64,000 nt of DNA from an uncultured Allorhizobium sp. GTDB lineage: Bacteria > Pseudomonadota > Alphaproteobacteria > Rhizobiales > Rhizobiaceae. This document shows, one piece after another, positions 37,446 to 45,559 of this stretch (the first letter of the stretch is position 1; each line of letters starts with the position of its first letter). A program made the translations under genes and the position numbers. The stretch lies in NCBI GenBank assembly GCA_958439205.1, contig OY288189.1:1999001-2063000 (forward strand), in the 5' to 3' direction. The notes under the pieces are model-generated. The model ran no database searches. It had not been told where the DNA came from and saw nothing but the letters and a program-made list of their open reading frames with translations.

Positions 37446-37943
37446 ATGGACAGAGCGGACTTCGTTCAGCGTTTCGGCGGAGTGTTCGAACATTCGCCCT
37501 TCATTGCGGAACGGGCCTTCGATGCCGGCATGATAGAGGAGCCGCTGACGGCGCTCGACGTGCATGATGCGATGGCGGCGATGTTTCGCACAGCAAGCCA
37601 GGATGAGCGGCTGGGCGTTTTGCGCGCACATCCAGATCTCGCGGGCAAGCTGGCGATTGCGGGCGAACTGACCGAAGACAGCAAGCGCGAACAGGCCGGC
37701 GCCGGCCTCGATCGCCTGTCGGCTGACGAGCATGCCCGCTTCACCGAACTGAATACGGCCTATGTCGAGAAGTTCGGCTTTCCCTTCATCATCGCGGTCA
37801 AGGGACTGACGAAGGACGACATTCTCGCCGCCTTCGAGACGCGCATCGCCAATAACCGCGATCAGGAATTCGACACCGCCTGCCAGCAGGTGGAAAAAAT
37901 CGCCAGGCTTCGCCTCGAAAGCCTGCTTCCGGAGACACACTGA
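37446..37943 (+). CDS. uraD: OHCU decarboxylase
   Basis: A 165-residue enzyme that decarboxylates 2-oxo-4-hydroxy-4-carboxy-5-ureidoimidazoline to S-allantoin. The catalytic His is in the family motif RAHPDLAGKLA, followed by ELNTAYVEKFGFPFIIAVKG with the conserved F-G-F-P-F. Length is typical of single-domain UraD. The allantoicase gene starts 1 bp after its stop, so the two are translationally coupled. Confidence 0.95.
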   Translation: MDRADFVQRFGGVFEHSPFIAERAFDAGMIEEPLTALDVHDAMAAMFRTASQDERLGVLRAHPDLAGKLAIAGELTEDSKREQAGAGLDRLSADEHARFTELNTAYVEKFGFPFIIAVKGLTKDDILAAFETRIANNRDQEFDTACQQVEKIARLRLESLLPETH

Positions 37944-37944
37944 C

Positions 37945-38967
37945 ATGCTTGAGACCTCGACCGTCGTTCTGCCGGATTTCGCTGCCGGTGCCGTAAACCT
38001 TGCGTCTGCGCGCCTCGGTGCCGTGGGCATTTACTCGACCGACGAGTTCTTCGCGCCGGTGTCGCGCATGCTGAACGATGATCCCGCGGCATTCGATCCG
38101 GATCTCTACGACGACAACGGCAAATACATGGATGGCTGGGAAAGCCGTCGCAAGCGCGTGCCGGGCCATGACTATGCGATCATCCGCCTTGCCATGCCGG
38201 GCCGCATCTTCGGCTTTGATGTCGACACCCGCTTCTTTACCGGCAACTACCCGCCGCATGGCTCGATCGAGGCGGCTTTCGTTGAAAGCGGCGATCCGAC
38301 CGATGCGACGGTCTGGACCGAACTGGTTGCCAAGTCGCCGCTCGGGGCCTCGGCCCAGCATTTCTTTGCCAATTCCGATACGTCGAAGGTCTGGACGCAT
38401 CTGCGACTGCACATCTATCCCGATGGCGGCGTTGCGCGTCTGCGCGTCTATGGTGCTGCCCATTTTGACTGGTCGAAGGTTGGCGCAACTGAGGAAATCG
38501 ATCTCGCCTATATCTTCCATGGCGCCAAGTCGCTTGCCTGGTCGGATGCCCATTACGGCCATCCCGACAAGATCCTGTCGCCTGGCCGCGGCACGAATAT
38601 GGGCGACGGCTGGGAAACCAAGCGCCGCCGTGGTCCCGGCCATGACTGGGCGATCATCCGGCTCGGCCATTCAGGCGTGATCAACCGGGTGCTGATCGAC
38701 ACGCATTTCTACAAGGGCAATTATCCGGATACCTGCGAGCTGCTGGGCGCCCATCTGCCGGATGCAGGCGACACCTTCAGCGACGCGGAGATTTCAGCCT
38801 CCGAACAGTGGCAGCCGATCCTGACGCGGCAGAAGATGCAGATGGATGCCGAGCATTTCTATGAAGGCGACCAGCTCCAGAAGATCGGGCCGGTGACGCA
38901 TGTGCGGATCGGCGTGCATCCTGATGGTGGCGTGATGCGCCTGCGCTTGTTCGGCACCAAGGCCTGA
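37945..38967 (+). CDS. alc: Allantoicase
   Basis: A 340-residue enzyme that hydrolyses allantoate to ureidoglycolate and urea. Two homologous jelly-roll halves can be seen by their repeated signatures: KYMDGWESRRKRVPGHDYAI with GFDVDTRFFTGNYPP in the first, and NMGDGWETKRRRGPGHDWAI with RVLIDTHFYKGNYPD in the second. Each half ends with an I-x-P-D-G-G-V-x-R-L-R strand. Coupled to uraD; together with puuE and allA it completes the allantoin-to-glyoxylate route. Confidence 0.96.
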   Translation: MLETSTVVLPDFAAGAVNLASARLGAVGIYSTDEFFAPVSRMLNDDPAAFDPDLYDDNGKYMDGWESRRKRVPGHDYAIIRLAMPGRIFGFDVDTRFFTGNYPPHGSIEAAFVESGDPTDATVWTELVAKSPLGASAQHFFANSDTSKVWTHLRLHIYPDGGVARLRVYGAAHFDWSKVGATEEIDLAYIFHGAKSLAWSDAHYGHPDKILSPGRGTNMGDGWETKRRRGPGHDWAIIRLGHSGVINRVLIDTHFYKGNYPDTCELLGAHLPDAGDTFSDAEISASEQWQPILTRQKMQMDAEHFYEGDQLQKIGPVTHVRIGVHPDGGVMRLRLFGTKA

Positions 38968-38987
38968 GTGTAGGGTAGAAACGAAAA

Positions 38988-39007
38988 GAGCGGGCTTTGG
39001 CCCGCTC
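38988..39007. terminator. Bidirectional terminator between alc and DUF2735 gene
   Basis: GAGCGGGC (38988-38995) pairs with GCCCGCTC (39000-39007), 4-nt loop. AAAA at 38984-38987 gives a U-run to minus-strand transcripts. Confidence 0.7.
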
Positions 39008-39063
39008 GTCGCATTCTTCCAGCCGTCCGCACTGCGGGCGGCTTTCTTGCCGGGCTTTCGCCC

Positions 39064-39243
39064 TTACTGCTTCGGCGCCCGTTCGGCTTCGCGGATCGCT
39101 TCCTCGTGATACCAGCTTGCCGAACCGCTCTCATAGATCACGGGTTTCGGCGTCTGGCGCTCACGCATGGCGTTCAGCCGGGCCAGGTCACGCACCGGGA
39201 ATTCGTAGATCTTCGCCGATTCCCGAACCATGTTCGTTGTCAT
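39064..39243 (-). CDS. DUF2735 domain small protein
   Basis: A 59-residue protein starting MTTNMVRESAKIYEFPVRDL, with central RLNAMRERQTPKPVIYESGS and ending SWYHEEAIREAERAPKQ. This matches DUF2735, a small family seen in rhizobia next to glnII. The start ATG (39241-39243) is preceded by GAGAGGTAG on the minus strand. It is divergent from glnII, and an NtrC-like dyad lies 67 bp upstream of it, so it may be nitrogen-regulated. Function unknown. Confidence 0.85.
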   Translation of the reverse strand: MTTNMVRESAKIYEFPVRDLARLNAMRERQTPKPVIYESGSASWYHEEAIREAERAPKQ

Positions 39244-39309
39244 GCTACTACCTCTCGTTTCACCGAGTGTTGTCTCGATGGTTCATGCTTACCACGTCTG
39301 AAACTGAAA

Positions 39310-39326
39310 TGCACATGAAAAGTGCA
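39310..39326. promoter_or_regulatory. NtrC-like binding site
   Basis: TGCAC-N7-GTGCA (39310-39314 with 39322-39326) fits the dyad core of the NtrC consensus. It lies about 215 bp upstream of the sigma-54 promoter of glnII and about 70 bp from the DUF2735 start, so it could serve as enhancer for both. Confidence 0.7.
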
Positions 39327-39501
39327 AAATGCCTATTTTGTGGGCAATATAGAAGCAGAAAAAGTGATGAATTTAAAATCATCACAGCGCTTTCGTGATC
39401 TTTGGTGGGCTGACAACACCCGACACGCGCCTCTGGTTCCATGAGTATGCGCTCAATCTGTTAAAGAAAGGCCTGCAATGCCCGCGATTTGGAGGATCGC
39501 C

Positions 39502-39519
39502 TGCGACAAAATGGTCGCA
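39502..39519. promoter_or_regulatory. Dyad near glnII promoter
   Basis: TGCGAC-N6-GTCGCA, perfect 6-bp arms, placed 22 bp upstream of the -24 element. It resembles but does not match the NtrC consensus; another regulator may bind here. Confidence 0.5.
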
Positions 39520-39540
39520 TTTCGCGCTCCGTTGGCAAAC

Positions 39541-39556
39541 TGGCACGCTTCCTGCT
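39541..39556 (+). promoter_or_regulatory. Sigma-54 promoter of glnII
   Basis: TGGCACG at 39541-39547 and CTGCT at 39552-39556 give the invariant GG (39542-39543) and GC (39554-39555) exactly 10 bp apart, matching the -24/-12 consensus. The start codon of glnII follows about 80 bp downstream. Confidence 0.88.
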
Positions 39557-39637
39557 TTTTCTTCTCCGACTCCCGGGCGAACCGGAGAATCACCCCTCTG
39601 TTGCGCATGAATGGCGCGAGACTGAAGAGAGAGCACC

Positions 39638-40678
39638 ATGACCAAGTTTAAGCTCGAGTATATCTGGCTCGATGGCTACAAGCCGGTAGCGAACCTGCGT
39701 GGTAAGACGCAGATCAAGGAATTCGACAGCTTCCCGACCCTGGAACAGCTGCCGCTCTGGGGCTTCGACGGCTCCTCCACGATGCAGGCCGAAGGCCACT
39801 CGTCGGATTGCGTGCTGAAGCCGGTCGCCATTTATCCCGACCCGGCTCGCACGAACGGCGCTCTCGTCATGTGCGAAGTCATGATGCCTGACGGCGTCAC
39901 CCCGCATCCGTCCAACAGCCGCGCCACGATCCTCGACGACGAAGGCGCCTGGTTCGGTTTCGAGCAGGAATACTTCTTCTACGAGAACGGCCGTCCGCTC
40001 GGCTTCCCGGAGCAGGGCTACCCGGCTCCGCAGGGCCCGTACTACACCGGCGTCGGCTACAAGAACGTTGGCTCGATTGCCCGTGAAATCGTCGAAGAGC
40101 ATCTCGACCTCTGCCTTGAAGCCGGCATCAACCACGAAGGCATCAATGCCGAAGTGGCTAAGGGCCAGTGGGAATTCCAGGTATTCGGCAAGGGCTCCAA
40201 GAAGGCTGCTGACCAGATCTGGATCGCCCGCTACCTGTTGCTCCGTCTGTGCGAAACCTACGGCATCGACGTCGAATTCCATTGCAAGCCGCTCGGCGAT
40301 ACCGACTGGAATGGCTCGGGCATGCACTGCAACTTCTCGACCACCTTCATGCGCGAAGTGGGCGGCAAGGAATATTTCGAAGCCCTCATGGCGGCCTTTG
40401 CCAAGAACTGGCAGGAGCACATCAACGTTTACGGTCCGGACAACCATCTGCGCCTGACCGGCAAGCATGAGACGGCTCCGTGGAACAAGTTCTCGTACGG
40501 CGTTGCCGATCGTGGTGCCTCGATCCGCGTTCCGCATTCCTTCGTCAACAACGGCTACAAGGGTTACCTGGAAGATCGCCGCCCGAACTCGCAGGGCTGC
40601 CCCTACCAGATCGCTTCCATCGTCCTGCAGACGATCGCCGAAGTGCCGACGGCTGACTACGCCAAGTCTGCTGCCTGA
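39638..40678 (+). CDS. glnII: Glutamine synthetase type II (eukaryotic-like)
   Basis: A 346-residue cytoplasmic enzyme assimilating ammonia into glutamine. Type II length (about 340-370 residues) and motifs: YIWLDGYKPVANLRGKT at the N-terminus, LPLWGFDGSSTMQAEGHSSD, WFGFEQEYFFYEN, GINAEVAKGQWEFQVF, NGSGMHCNFST and YGVADRGASIRVP. GSII enzymes escape adenylylation control and in rhizobia are induced by NtrC under nitrogen limitation, which fits the sigma-54 promoter and NtrC-like site upstream. Ends in a strong terminator. Confidence 0.97.
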   Translation: MTKFKLEYIWLDGYKPVANLRGKTQIKEFDSFPTLEQLPLWGFDGSSTMQAEGHSSDCVLKPVAIYPDPARTNGALVMCEVMMPDGVTPHPSNSRATILDDEGAWFGFEQEYFFYENGRPLGFPEQGYPAPQGPYYTGVGYKNVGSIAREIVEEHLDLCLEAGINHEGINAEVAKGQWEFQVFGKGSKKAADQIWIARYLLLRLCETYGIDVEFHCKPLGDTDWNGSGMHCNFSTTFMREVGGKEYFEALMAAFAKNWQEHINVYGPDNHLRLTGKHETAPWNKFSYGVADRGASIRVPHSFVNNGYKGYLEDRRPNSQGCPYQIASIVLQTIAEVPTADYAKSAA

Positions 40679-40702
40679 TTTCAGGCTGAGCGATAAAGAT
40701 TG

Positions 40703-40737
40703 CAGCGCCGGTGGAAACACCGGCGCTGTTTTCGTTT
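40703..40737 (+). terminator. Terminator of glnII
   Basis: CAGCGCCGGTG (40703-40713) pairs with CACCGGCGCTG (40718-40728), 4-nt loop GAAA, followed by TTTTCGTTT. Confidence 0.92.
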
Positions 40738-40784
40738 GTCGAGTTGGTTCGAGTCCATCTTGAGGGCAGGGGCTTGCGAAACAA

Positions 40785-40827
40785 ACCCAACCTATATAGT
40801 TAGGTAGTCTAACTATATAGGTTGGGT
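40785..40827. promoter_or_regulatory. Perfect 19-bp inverted repeat at the marR start (operator)
   Basis: ACCCAACCTATATAGTTAG (40785-40803) and its exact reverse complement (40809-40827) are separated by 5 bp. Each arm also holds a near-palindrome AACYTATATAGTT, so there may be two operator copies. The TATATAG stretches look like -10 elements. The repeat ends 3 bp before the ATG of the MarR gene, so bound protein, or a hairpin in the leader RNA, would block expression. Confidence 0.85.
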
Positions 40828-40830
40828 GCG

Positions 40831-41256
40831 ATGGAACTGGAAGAAAGTCTGCGCTGCCTGCAATGGCATATGTGGTTCCGATGGCGGGAAGAGTCGCAGA
40901 AAAGCGGCTCCATGGATCTGACGGCTACGGAACTCGATTATCTCTATGTGGTGATCGCAGCCGACAAGCCGCTGCGTCTCGCGGATCTGGCGGATCAGAT
41001 GCGAGTCAGCAGGGCCTCCGCATCCGTGATGGTGCGCAAGCTGCATCTTGGTGGCTATCTCGACAAGCTCTCTGACAGTGCCGACGGACGTTCTGTGCTT
41101 TTGGCGCCGACGGAAAAATGCAGCGCGCTCGTTGCAGAAGAAAAGTCGATCTATGCCGAAACAGCAGATCGCATCTCCCGCGCTCTGAGCCCTGATGAAC
41201 TCAAAGATCTTGACCGTCTGCTGAAGAAGGCACGCGGCAGTCTTGAATGCTCCTAA
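40831..41256 (+). CDS. MarR family transcriptional regulator of the MATE operon
   Basis: A 141-residue winged-helix regulator: RLADLADQMRVSRASASVMV is the HTH and KLSDSADGRSVLLAPTEK the wing. The start ATG at 40831 sits directly behind the inverted repeat; there is no good Shine-Dalgarno (only GGTTGGG inside the repeat). It overlaps its own operator region and precedes the MATE gene by 18 bp, so it most likely represses this operon. Ligand unknown. Confidence 0.88.
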   Translation: MELEESLRCLQWHMWFRWREESQKSGSMDLTATELDYLYVVIAADKPLRLADLADQMRVSRASASVMVRKLHLGGYLDKLSDSADGRSVLLAPTEKCSALVAEEKSIYAETADRISRALSPDELKDLDRLLKKARGSLECS

Positions 41257-41274
41257 CGTGACAGAACACTTTCC

Positions 41275-42600
41275 ATGACCCCAAGCTTTTTGACTGAACT
41301 GAAGGATATAGCGCGCCTGGCCGTTCCCATCGTGATCGGCCTGAGCACCGGCGCCGTGATCACCGTGACGGATTCCCTGATGATTGCGCCGCTTGGTCAT
41401 GTGCCCTTGGCCGCAGTCGGACTTGCGGGTGCGGTTGCGACAGTGATGCTTGCGGCGATCTACGGCTTTCTGTCCGTCATTTCCGTCCGGATCGGTACGG
41501 CTTTTGGTGCGCGACAGGGCCGCCAGGTGGCGGCTTACCTGCGGGCCGGTCTGCTGCTCGGTGGTGTTACGGGGGCTGGCGCGGCGCTCTTGATGAGTGC
41601 CTCACTCTTTCTGATGCCCTATTTCGGACAGCCGACAGACGTGCTGTTGGAGGCCGCTACCTACTGGCACCTGATCGCAGCCTTTCTCATTCCCTATGCG
41701 GTCCTCACCATCTTCAAGTCGGCCTATGAGGCCATTGCTCGGCCGTGGATGGGGGTGAGTTTCGGTGCGCTCGCCTGCGTTCTGAACGTTCCCCTCAACT
41801 ATGGCATGATCTACGGCGTTGGACCTTTGCCGGCGTTCGGGCTTGTCGGGGCGGGTGTTGCGTCACTGGTCGCCGAGAGCATTGCGCTGCTGGCGGCCTT
41901 TGCATACTGGCGATGGTCGATGTCAACCGTCCGGTTGCGGACGCGAAGCCAACGCAGCCCTGTCGATACAGTGTCTCTCGTGCGGGAGGGCGCTCCGCTC
42001 GGCCTGATGTATATTGCCGAAACGGCCGCCATGGCGGTTGCGACCATGCTCATCGGCCTCTTTGGATCGGTAGCGCTCGCGGCCAACCAGGTGGCGCTCT
42101 CAGTCGGTACTTTGCTCTACATGGTGCCGCTTGGGATCGCCGGAGCGGTGGCCATCCGTGTAGCCCAGGCGGCCGGTGCGAACCGGTATGATCGGGTGCG
42201 GAGCGTCACTTTCGCAGCCCTCGGGATGGGGACAATCTGGTTGACCGGGGCGGCCTTGGTGCTCGGTCTCTACGGGGCCGAGGTTGCAGCGCTCATCTCT
42301 TCGGATCCTGCCGTGATCGAACTGGCTTCCGCACTCTTCTTCGTCTTTGCGCTCAGCCAGGTCGTCGACGGTCTTCAGTCGACGCTCGTGGGTGCTCTGC
42401 GCGGCCTGTCCGACACCGCAGTACCGTCAGTGATCTCGATCCTTGCCTATTGGCCCGTGGCCATTCCTCTTGGATGGGCTCTTGCCTTTCCGCTGGATCT
42501 CGGGCCGCAGGGCATCTGGCTCGGCTTCCTGTCAGCGTTGGCGCTCGCCACGCTTGCTCTGGTGTGGAGATTCCAAAGCCTGACACGCATTGTCGATTGA
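41275..42600 (+). CDS. MATE family efflux transporter
   Basis: A 441-residue inner-membrane protein with 12 predicted helices in two MatE repeats (residues ~15-175 and ~240-400). Visible: LAVPIVIGLSTGAVITVTDS at the start, PLNYGMIYG, and the second repeat beginning REGAPLGLMYIAETAAMAVA with LAANQVALSVGTLLYMVPLG. MATE proteins export cationic compounds with Na+ or H+ exchange. Co-transcribed with the MarR repressor gene. Confidence 0.93.
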   Translation: MTPSFLTELKDIARLAVPIVIGLSTGAVITVTDSLMIAPLGHVPLAAVGLAGAVATVMLAAIYGFLSVISVRIGTAFGARQGRQVAAYLRAGLLLGGVTGAGAALLMSASLFLMPYFGQPTDVLLEAATYWHLIAAFLIPYAVLTIFKSAYEAIARPWMGVSFGALACVLNVPLNYGMIYGVGPLPAFGLVGAGVASLVAESIALLAAFAYWRWSMSTVRLRTRSQRSPVDTVSLVREGAPLGLMYIAETAAMAVATMLIGLFGSVALAANQVALSVGTLLYMVPLGIAGAVAIRVAQAAGANRYDRVRSVTFAALGMGTIWLTGAALVLGLYGAEVAALISSDPAVIELASALFFVFALSQVVDGLQSTLVGALRGLSDTAVPSVISILAYWPVAIPLGWALAFPLDLGPQGIWLGFLSALALATLALVWRFQSLTRIVD

Positions 42601-42704
42601 CGCAGGCGCAGCGAGGCTTGATCTTCTGATTGTCCATTGAGGCGGGAGGTTGTTCATGGTGCAATCCACGCCGCCATCCGCATATCCAGGGAGAATAACC
42701 CCCT

Positions 42705-43205
42705 TTGCCCATCGAACTTCCCATCCGTCCCCTGACGGCTCAAAGTTTCGCGCCTTTCGGCGAGGTGATCGAAGCCGATCCTTCGACCATGCGATTGATA
42801 AATGGCGGCACCACCGAGCGTTTCCATGCGCTGTTTTCGCCTGAAATTGCCGGCGAGGGCGCAAGGGTGATCGTCAATATCTTTCGCGGCCAGCCGCGCG
42901 CCTTTCCCTATGAGATCGGCATGATGGAGCGCCATCCGTTCGGCAGCCAGAGTTTTTCGCCGCTGTCGGGCCGGCAGTTCCTTGTCGCCGTTTCTCTGGA
43001 TGAAGAAGGCAAGCCGGGCGAGCCGCAGGTGTTTCTTGCTGCCCCGCATCAGGGCGTGAATTATCGGCGCAACACCTGGCACCATCCCTTGATGGCGATC
43101 GGTGAGGTGAGTGATTTCCTGGTTGTGGATCGTGACGGACCCGGCAACAATCTCGAGGAATTCTTCTTCGATACCCCCTTCATGATTCGGGAGCCCCTGA
43201 TATGA
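42705..43205 (+). CDS. allA: Ureidoglycolate lyase
   Basis: A 166-residue cupin-fold enzyme splitting ureidoglycolate to glyoxylate and urea. [48 protein letters not shown] and [18 protein letters not shown] are family signatures, with the metal/substrate His in R-N-T-W-H-H. The start is an unusual TTG at 42705, supported by GGGAGA upstream and no other start before the conserved region. Overlaps uraH by 4 bp. Confidence 0.94.
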   Translation: MPIELPIRPLTAQSFAPFGEVIEADPSTMRLINGGTTERFHALFSPEIAGEGARVIVNIFRGQPRAFPYEIGMMERHPFGSQSFSPLSGRQFLVAVSLDEEGKPGEPQVFLAAPHQGVNYRRNTWHHPLMAIGEVSDFLVVDRDGPGNNLEEFFFDTPFMIREPLI

Positions 43206-43558
43206 CCGGTCTCACCACCCATGTCCTCGATACCGCTCTCGGCAAGCCCGCCCAGGGGCTTCGCATCCAGCTGATGCGGATGAATGGCGAGGAGGCGGAG
43301 TTGATCAAGACCGTCTTCACCAATGATGACGGCCGGGTCGATGGCGGGCCGATGCTGATCGGCGATACCTTTCAGGTCGGGCAATATGAACTGCTCTTCC
43401 ATGCCGGCGATTATCTTAAGGCCAAGGGGTTTGCGCTCACCGAGCCACCCTTTCTCGACGTGATCCCGATCCGTTTCGGGATCTCCGACACCACGGCGCA
43501 TTACCACGTGCCGCTCTTGCTCTCGCCCTATGGCTATTCGACCTACCGGGGAAGCTGA
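43202..43558 (+). CDS. uraH: 5-hydroxyisourate hydrolase
   Basis: A 118-residue transthyretin-related enzyme converting 5-hydroxyisourate to OHCU. The diagnostic N-terminal [15 protein letters not shown] and C-terminal [18 protein letters not shown] are both present; the C-terminal Y-R-G-S is the hallmark that separates the hydrolase from transthyretin. No periplasmic signal. ATGA overlap with allA indicates coupling; the metallophosphoesterase gene begins 2 bp after its stop. Confidence 0.96.
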   Translation: MTGLTTHVLDTALGKPAQGLRIQLMRMNGEEAELIKTVFTNDDGRVDGGPMLIGDTFQVGQYELLFHAGDYLKAKGFALTEPPFLDVIPIRFGISDTTAHYHVPLLLSPYGYSTYRGS

Positions 43559-43560
43559 GC

Positions 43561-44301
43561 ATGCGTTTTGCCGCCATCGCCGACATCCATGGCAACCATC
43601 TGGCGCTTGAGGCGGTCATTGCCGATATCCGCGCAGAGGGGATCGATCAGATCGTCAACCTCGGCGACTGTTTTTCGGGGCCGCTCGAGGCGGGCCTGAC
43701 GGCGGATCTGCTGATGCCGCTCGACGCGCTGACCGTGCGGGGCAATCACGATCGTGCCCTGATCGATCGACCTTTCGAGGAGATGGGCGATTGGGAAAAG
43801 CCGAGCTATCCGCAATTGTCGCGTTCCCAGCTCGACTGGATCCGCGATCTTCCGGAAACGGCGCGTTTGGGCGACGAGGTGTTTCTGTGCCACGCGACGC
43901 CTGAGGAAGATAATACCTATTGGACCGAGACGCTGTCGGTTGACGGGATCTTTCACCTGAAGCCGCTCGCCGAGATCGAGGCGCTGGCGGAGGGGATAGA
44001 CACGCCACTTATCCTCTGCGGTCACAGCCATATTCCGCGTGCCGTGCAGCTTTCTGACGGCCGACTGATCGTCAATCCGGGCAGCGTCGGCTGCCCTGGT
44101 TTTGACTATGACGTGCCCGTCTATCACAAGGCTCAGGCGGGAACGCCGTTTGCGAGCTATGCGATCCTCGAAAAGAGCCCGCGCGGCTGGCAGCCGAGCT
44201 TTCGGCAGGTGCGTTACGACAATCTCGCCATGGCAGAGCTTGCGCGCCGCCATGGCATGATGGATTGGGTCAGCGCGCTCTCTAGCGGCTGGATTTCCTG
44301 A
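43561..44301 (+). CDS. Metallophosphoesterase family protein
   Basis: A 246-residue calcineurin-like phosphoesterase. Metal-binding motifs in order: ADIHGNHLAL, NLGDCFSGPLE, GNHDRALID, CHATPEED and CGHSHIPRAV, all intact. The size and lack of a signal peptide suggest a cytoplasmic YfcE-like enzyme. It is the third gene of the allA-uraH operon (2-bp gap). The substrate is unknown; a nucleotide-related phosphoester would fit the purine context (inference). Confidence 0.9.
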   Translation: MRFAAIADIHGNHLALEAVIADIRAEGIDQIVNLGDCFSGPLEAGLTADLLMPLDALTVRGNHDRALIDRPFEEMGDWEKPSYPQLSRSQLDWIRDLPETARLGDEVFLCHATPEEDNTYWTETLSVDGIFHLKPLAEIEALAEGIDTPLILCGHSHIPRAVQLSDGRLIVNPGSVGCPGFDYDVPVYHKAQAGTPFASYAILEKSPRGWQPSFRQVRYDNLAMAELARRHGMMDWVSALSSGWIS

Positions 44302-44307
44302 GGTCGC

Positions 44308-45453
44308 TCAGAACGGGCTTTCCGCGATGATCGACTTGTCGACATCGGCGAGCTGCCGCTTGCCGCAAAGCGCCATCGTCACGTCCATCTCCTTGGCGAT
44401 GATCTCCAGAGCCTTGGTGACGCCCTGCTGGCCCATGGCGCCCAGGCCATAGAGGAAGGGGCGGCCGATATAGGTGCCCTTGGCGCCGAGTGCGATCGCC
44501 TTCAGCACATCCTGGCCGGAGCGGATGCCGCCGTCGAGATGGACTTCGATCTTGTCGCCGACGGCGTCGACAATTCTCGGCAGCATGGCAATCGAGGAAT
44601 GAGCGCCGTCGAGCTGGCGGCCGCCATGATTGGAGACGATGATCGCGTCGGCGCCGGTTTCCGCAGCCATCTTGGCGTCCTCGACGTCGAGGATGCCCTT
44701 GATGATCAGCTTGCCGCCCCACTGCTTCTTGATCCAGGCGACGTCGTCCCAGGAGAGCTTCGGATCGAACTGCTCGTTGGTCCAGGCGCCGAGCGAGGCG
44801 AGGTCGGAAACGTTCTTGGCGTGGCCGTGGATATTGCGGAAGGTGCGGCGCTGGGTGTGCAGCATGTTCCAGCACCAGCGTGGGCGCATGGCCATCTGGA
44901 AGAGGTGTTTCGGCGTCAGTCGCGGCGGGGCTGAGAGGCTGTTGCGGATATCCTTGTGGCGCTGGCCGAGCAGCTGCAGGTCGGCCGTTAGCACCAGCGC
45001 CGAGCACTTGGCGGCGCGGGCGCGCTCGATCAGGTTCACGACGAAATCGCGGTCGCGCATCACGTAAAGCTGGAACCAGAAGGGGCGCTTGGTGACCGAG
45101 GCGACATCCTCGATCGAGCAGATGCTCATGGTCGAGAGCGTGAAGGGCACGCCGAATTCTTCCGCGGCCTTGGCCGCCAGCATTTCACCATCGGCATGCT
45201 GCATGCCGGTGAGGCCCGTCGGCGAGAGCGCCACCGGCATTCTCACCTTTTCGCCGATCATGGTGGTTTCCAGCGTGCGGCCGCTCATGTCGACGAGCAC
45301 GCGCTGGCGCAGCTTGATCTTGGAGAAATCGCTCTCATTCGCCCGGTAGGTGCTCTCGGTATAGGAGCCGCTGTCGGCATAGTCGAAGAAGAGTTTTGGC
45401 ACGCGTTTGCGTGCGAGCTTCTTCAGATCGGAAATTTCAAGGATCGGCCCCAT
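44308..45453 (-). CDS. lldD: FMN-dependent alpha-hydroxy acid dehydrogenase (L-lactate dehydrogenase-like)
   Basis: A 381-residue TIM-barrel flavoenzyme oxidising L-2-hydroxy acids, probably L-lactate, at the inner membrane face. FFDYADSGSYTESTYRANES, ALSPTGLTGMQHADGE, STMSICSIEDVA, FQLYVMRDR, and the catalytic His/Arg segment IVSNHGGRQLDGAHSS with FLDGGIRSG-like HLDGGIRSGQDV are visible. The start at 45453 has GGAGAGAGAG upstream; a TTG six codons earlier is less likely. Glycolate or glyoxylate-related substrates remain possible. Confidence 0.88.
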   Translation of the reverse strand: MGPILEISDLKKLARKRVPKLFFDYADSGSYTESTYRANESDFSKIKLRQRVLVDMSGRTLETTMIGEKVRMPVALSPTGLTGMQHADGEMLAAKAAEEFGVPFTLSTMSICSIEDVASVTKRPFWFQLYVMRDRDFVVNLIERARAAKCSALVLTADLQLLGQRHKDIRNSLSAPPRLTPKHLFQMAMRPRWCWNMLHTQRRTFRNIHGHAKNVSDLASLGAWTNEQFDPKLSWDDVAWIKKQWGGKLIIKGILDVEDAKMAAETGADAIIVSNHGGRQLDGAHSSIAMLPRIVDAVGDKIEVHLDGGIRSGQDVLKAIALGAKGTYIGRPFLYGLGAMGQQGVTKALEIIAKEMDVTMALCGKRQLADVDKSIIAESPF

Positions 45454-45527
45454 TGTCTCTCTCTCCGCCAATGTCTTTGTCTCGGCATATCATGCCACTC
45501 GGTCGACTGTGAACAGGGGGAGCGCGA

Positions 45528-45552
45528 AAGAGGTAAGATAATTTTACCTCTT
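45528..45552. promoter_or_regulatory. Inverted repeat upstream of lldD-like gene
   Basis: AAGAGGTAA (45528-45536) and TTACCTCTT (45544-45552) form perfect 9-bp arms around a 7-bp spacer, 75-99 bp upstream of the lldD start and 8 bp past the ion channel stop. It could be an operator or a terminator hairpin of the upstream gene. Confidence 0.55.
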
Positions 45553-45559
45553 GGGTTCT

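Larger units (their letters stand above)
39244..39637. other. Nitrogen-regulated divergent region between DUF2735 gene and glnII
   Basis: A 394-bp region, AT-rich near 39290-39380. It holds an NtrC-like dyad, a second unrelated dyad and a sigma-54 promoter, each listed separately. No further gene was recognised. Confidence 0.7.

Noticed and set aside
40831-41256. MarR regulator as a urate-responsive PecS/HucR/UrtR protein because of the purine genes around it
   Set aside because: It lacks the extended N-terminal helix of that subgroup and is operonic with a MATE pump, so a urate ligand is not supported.
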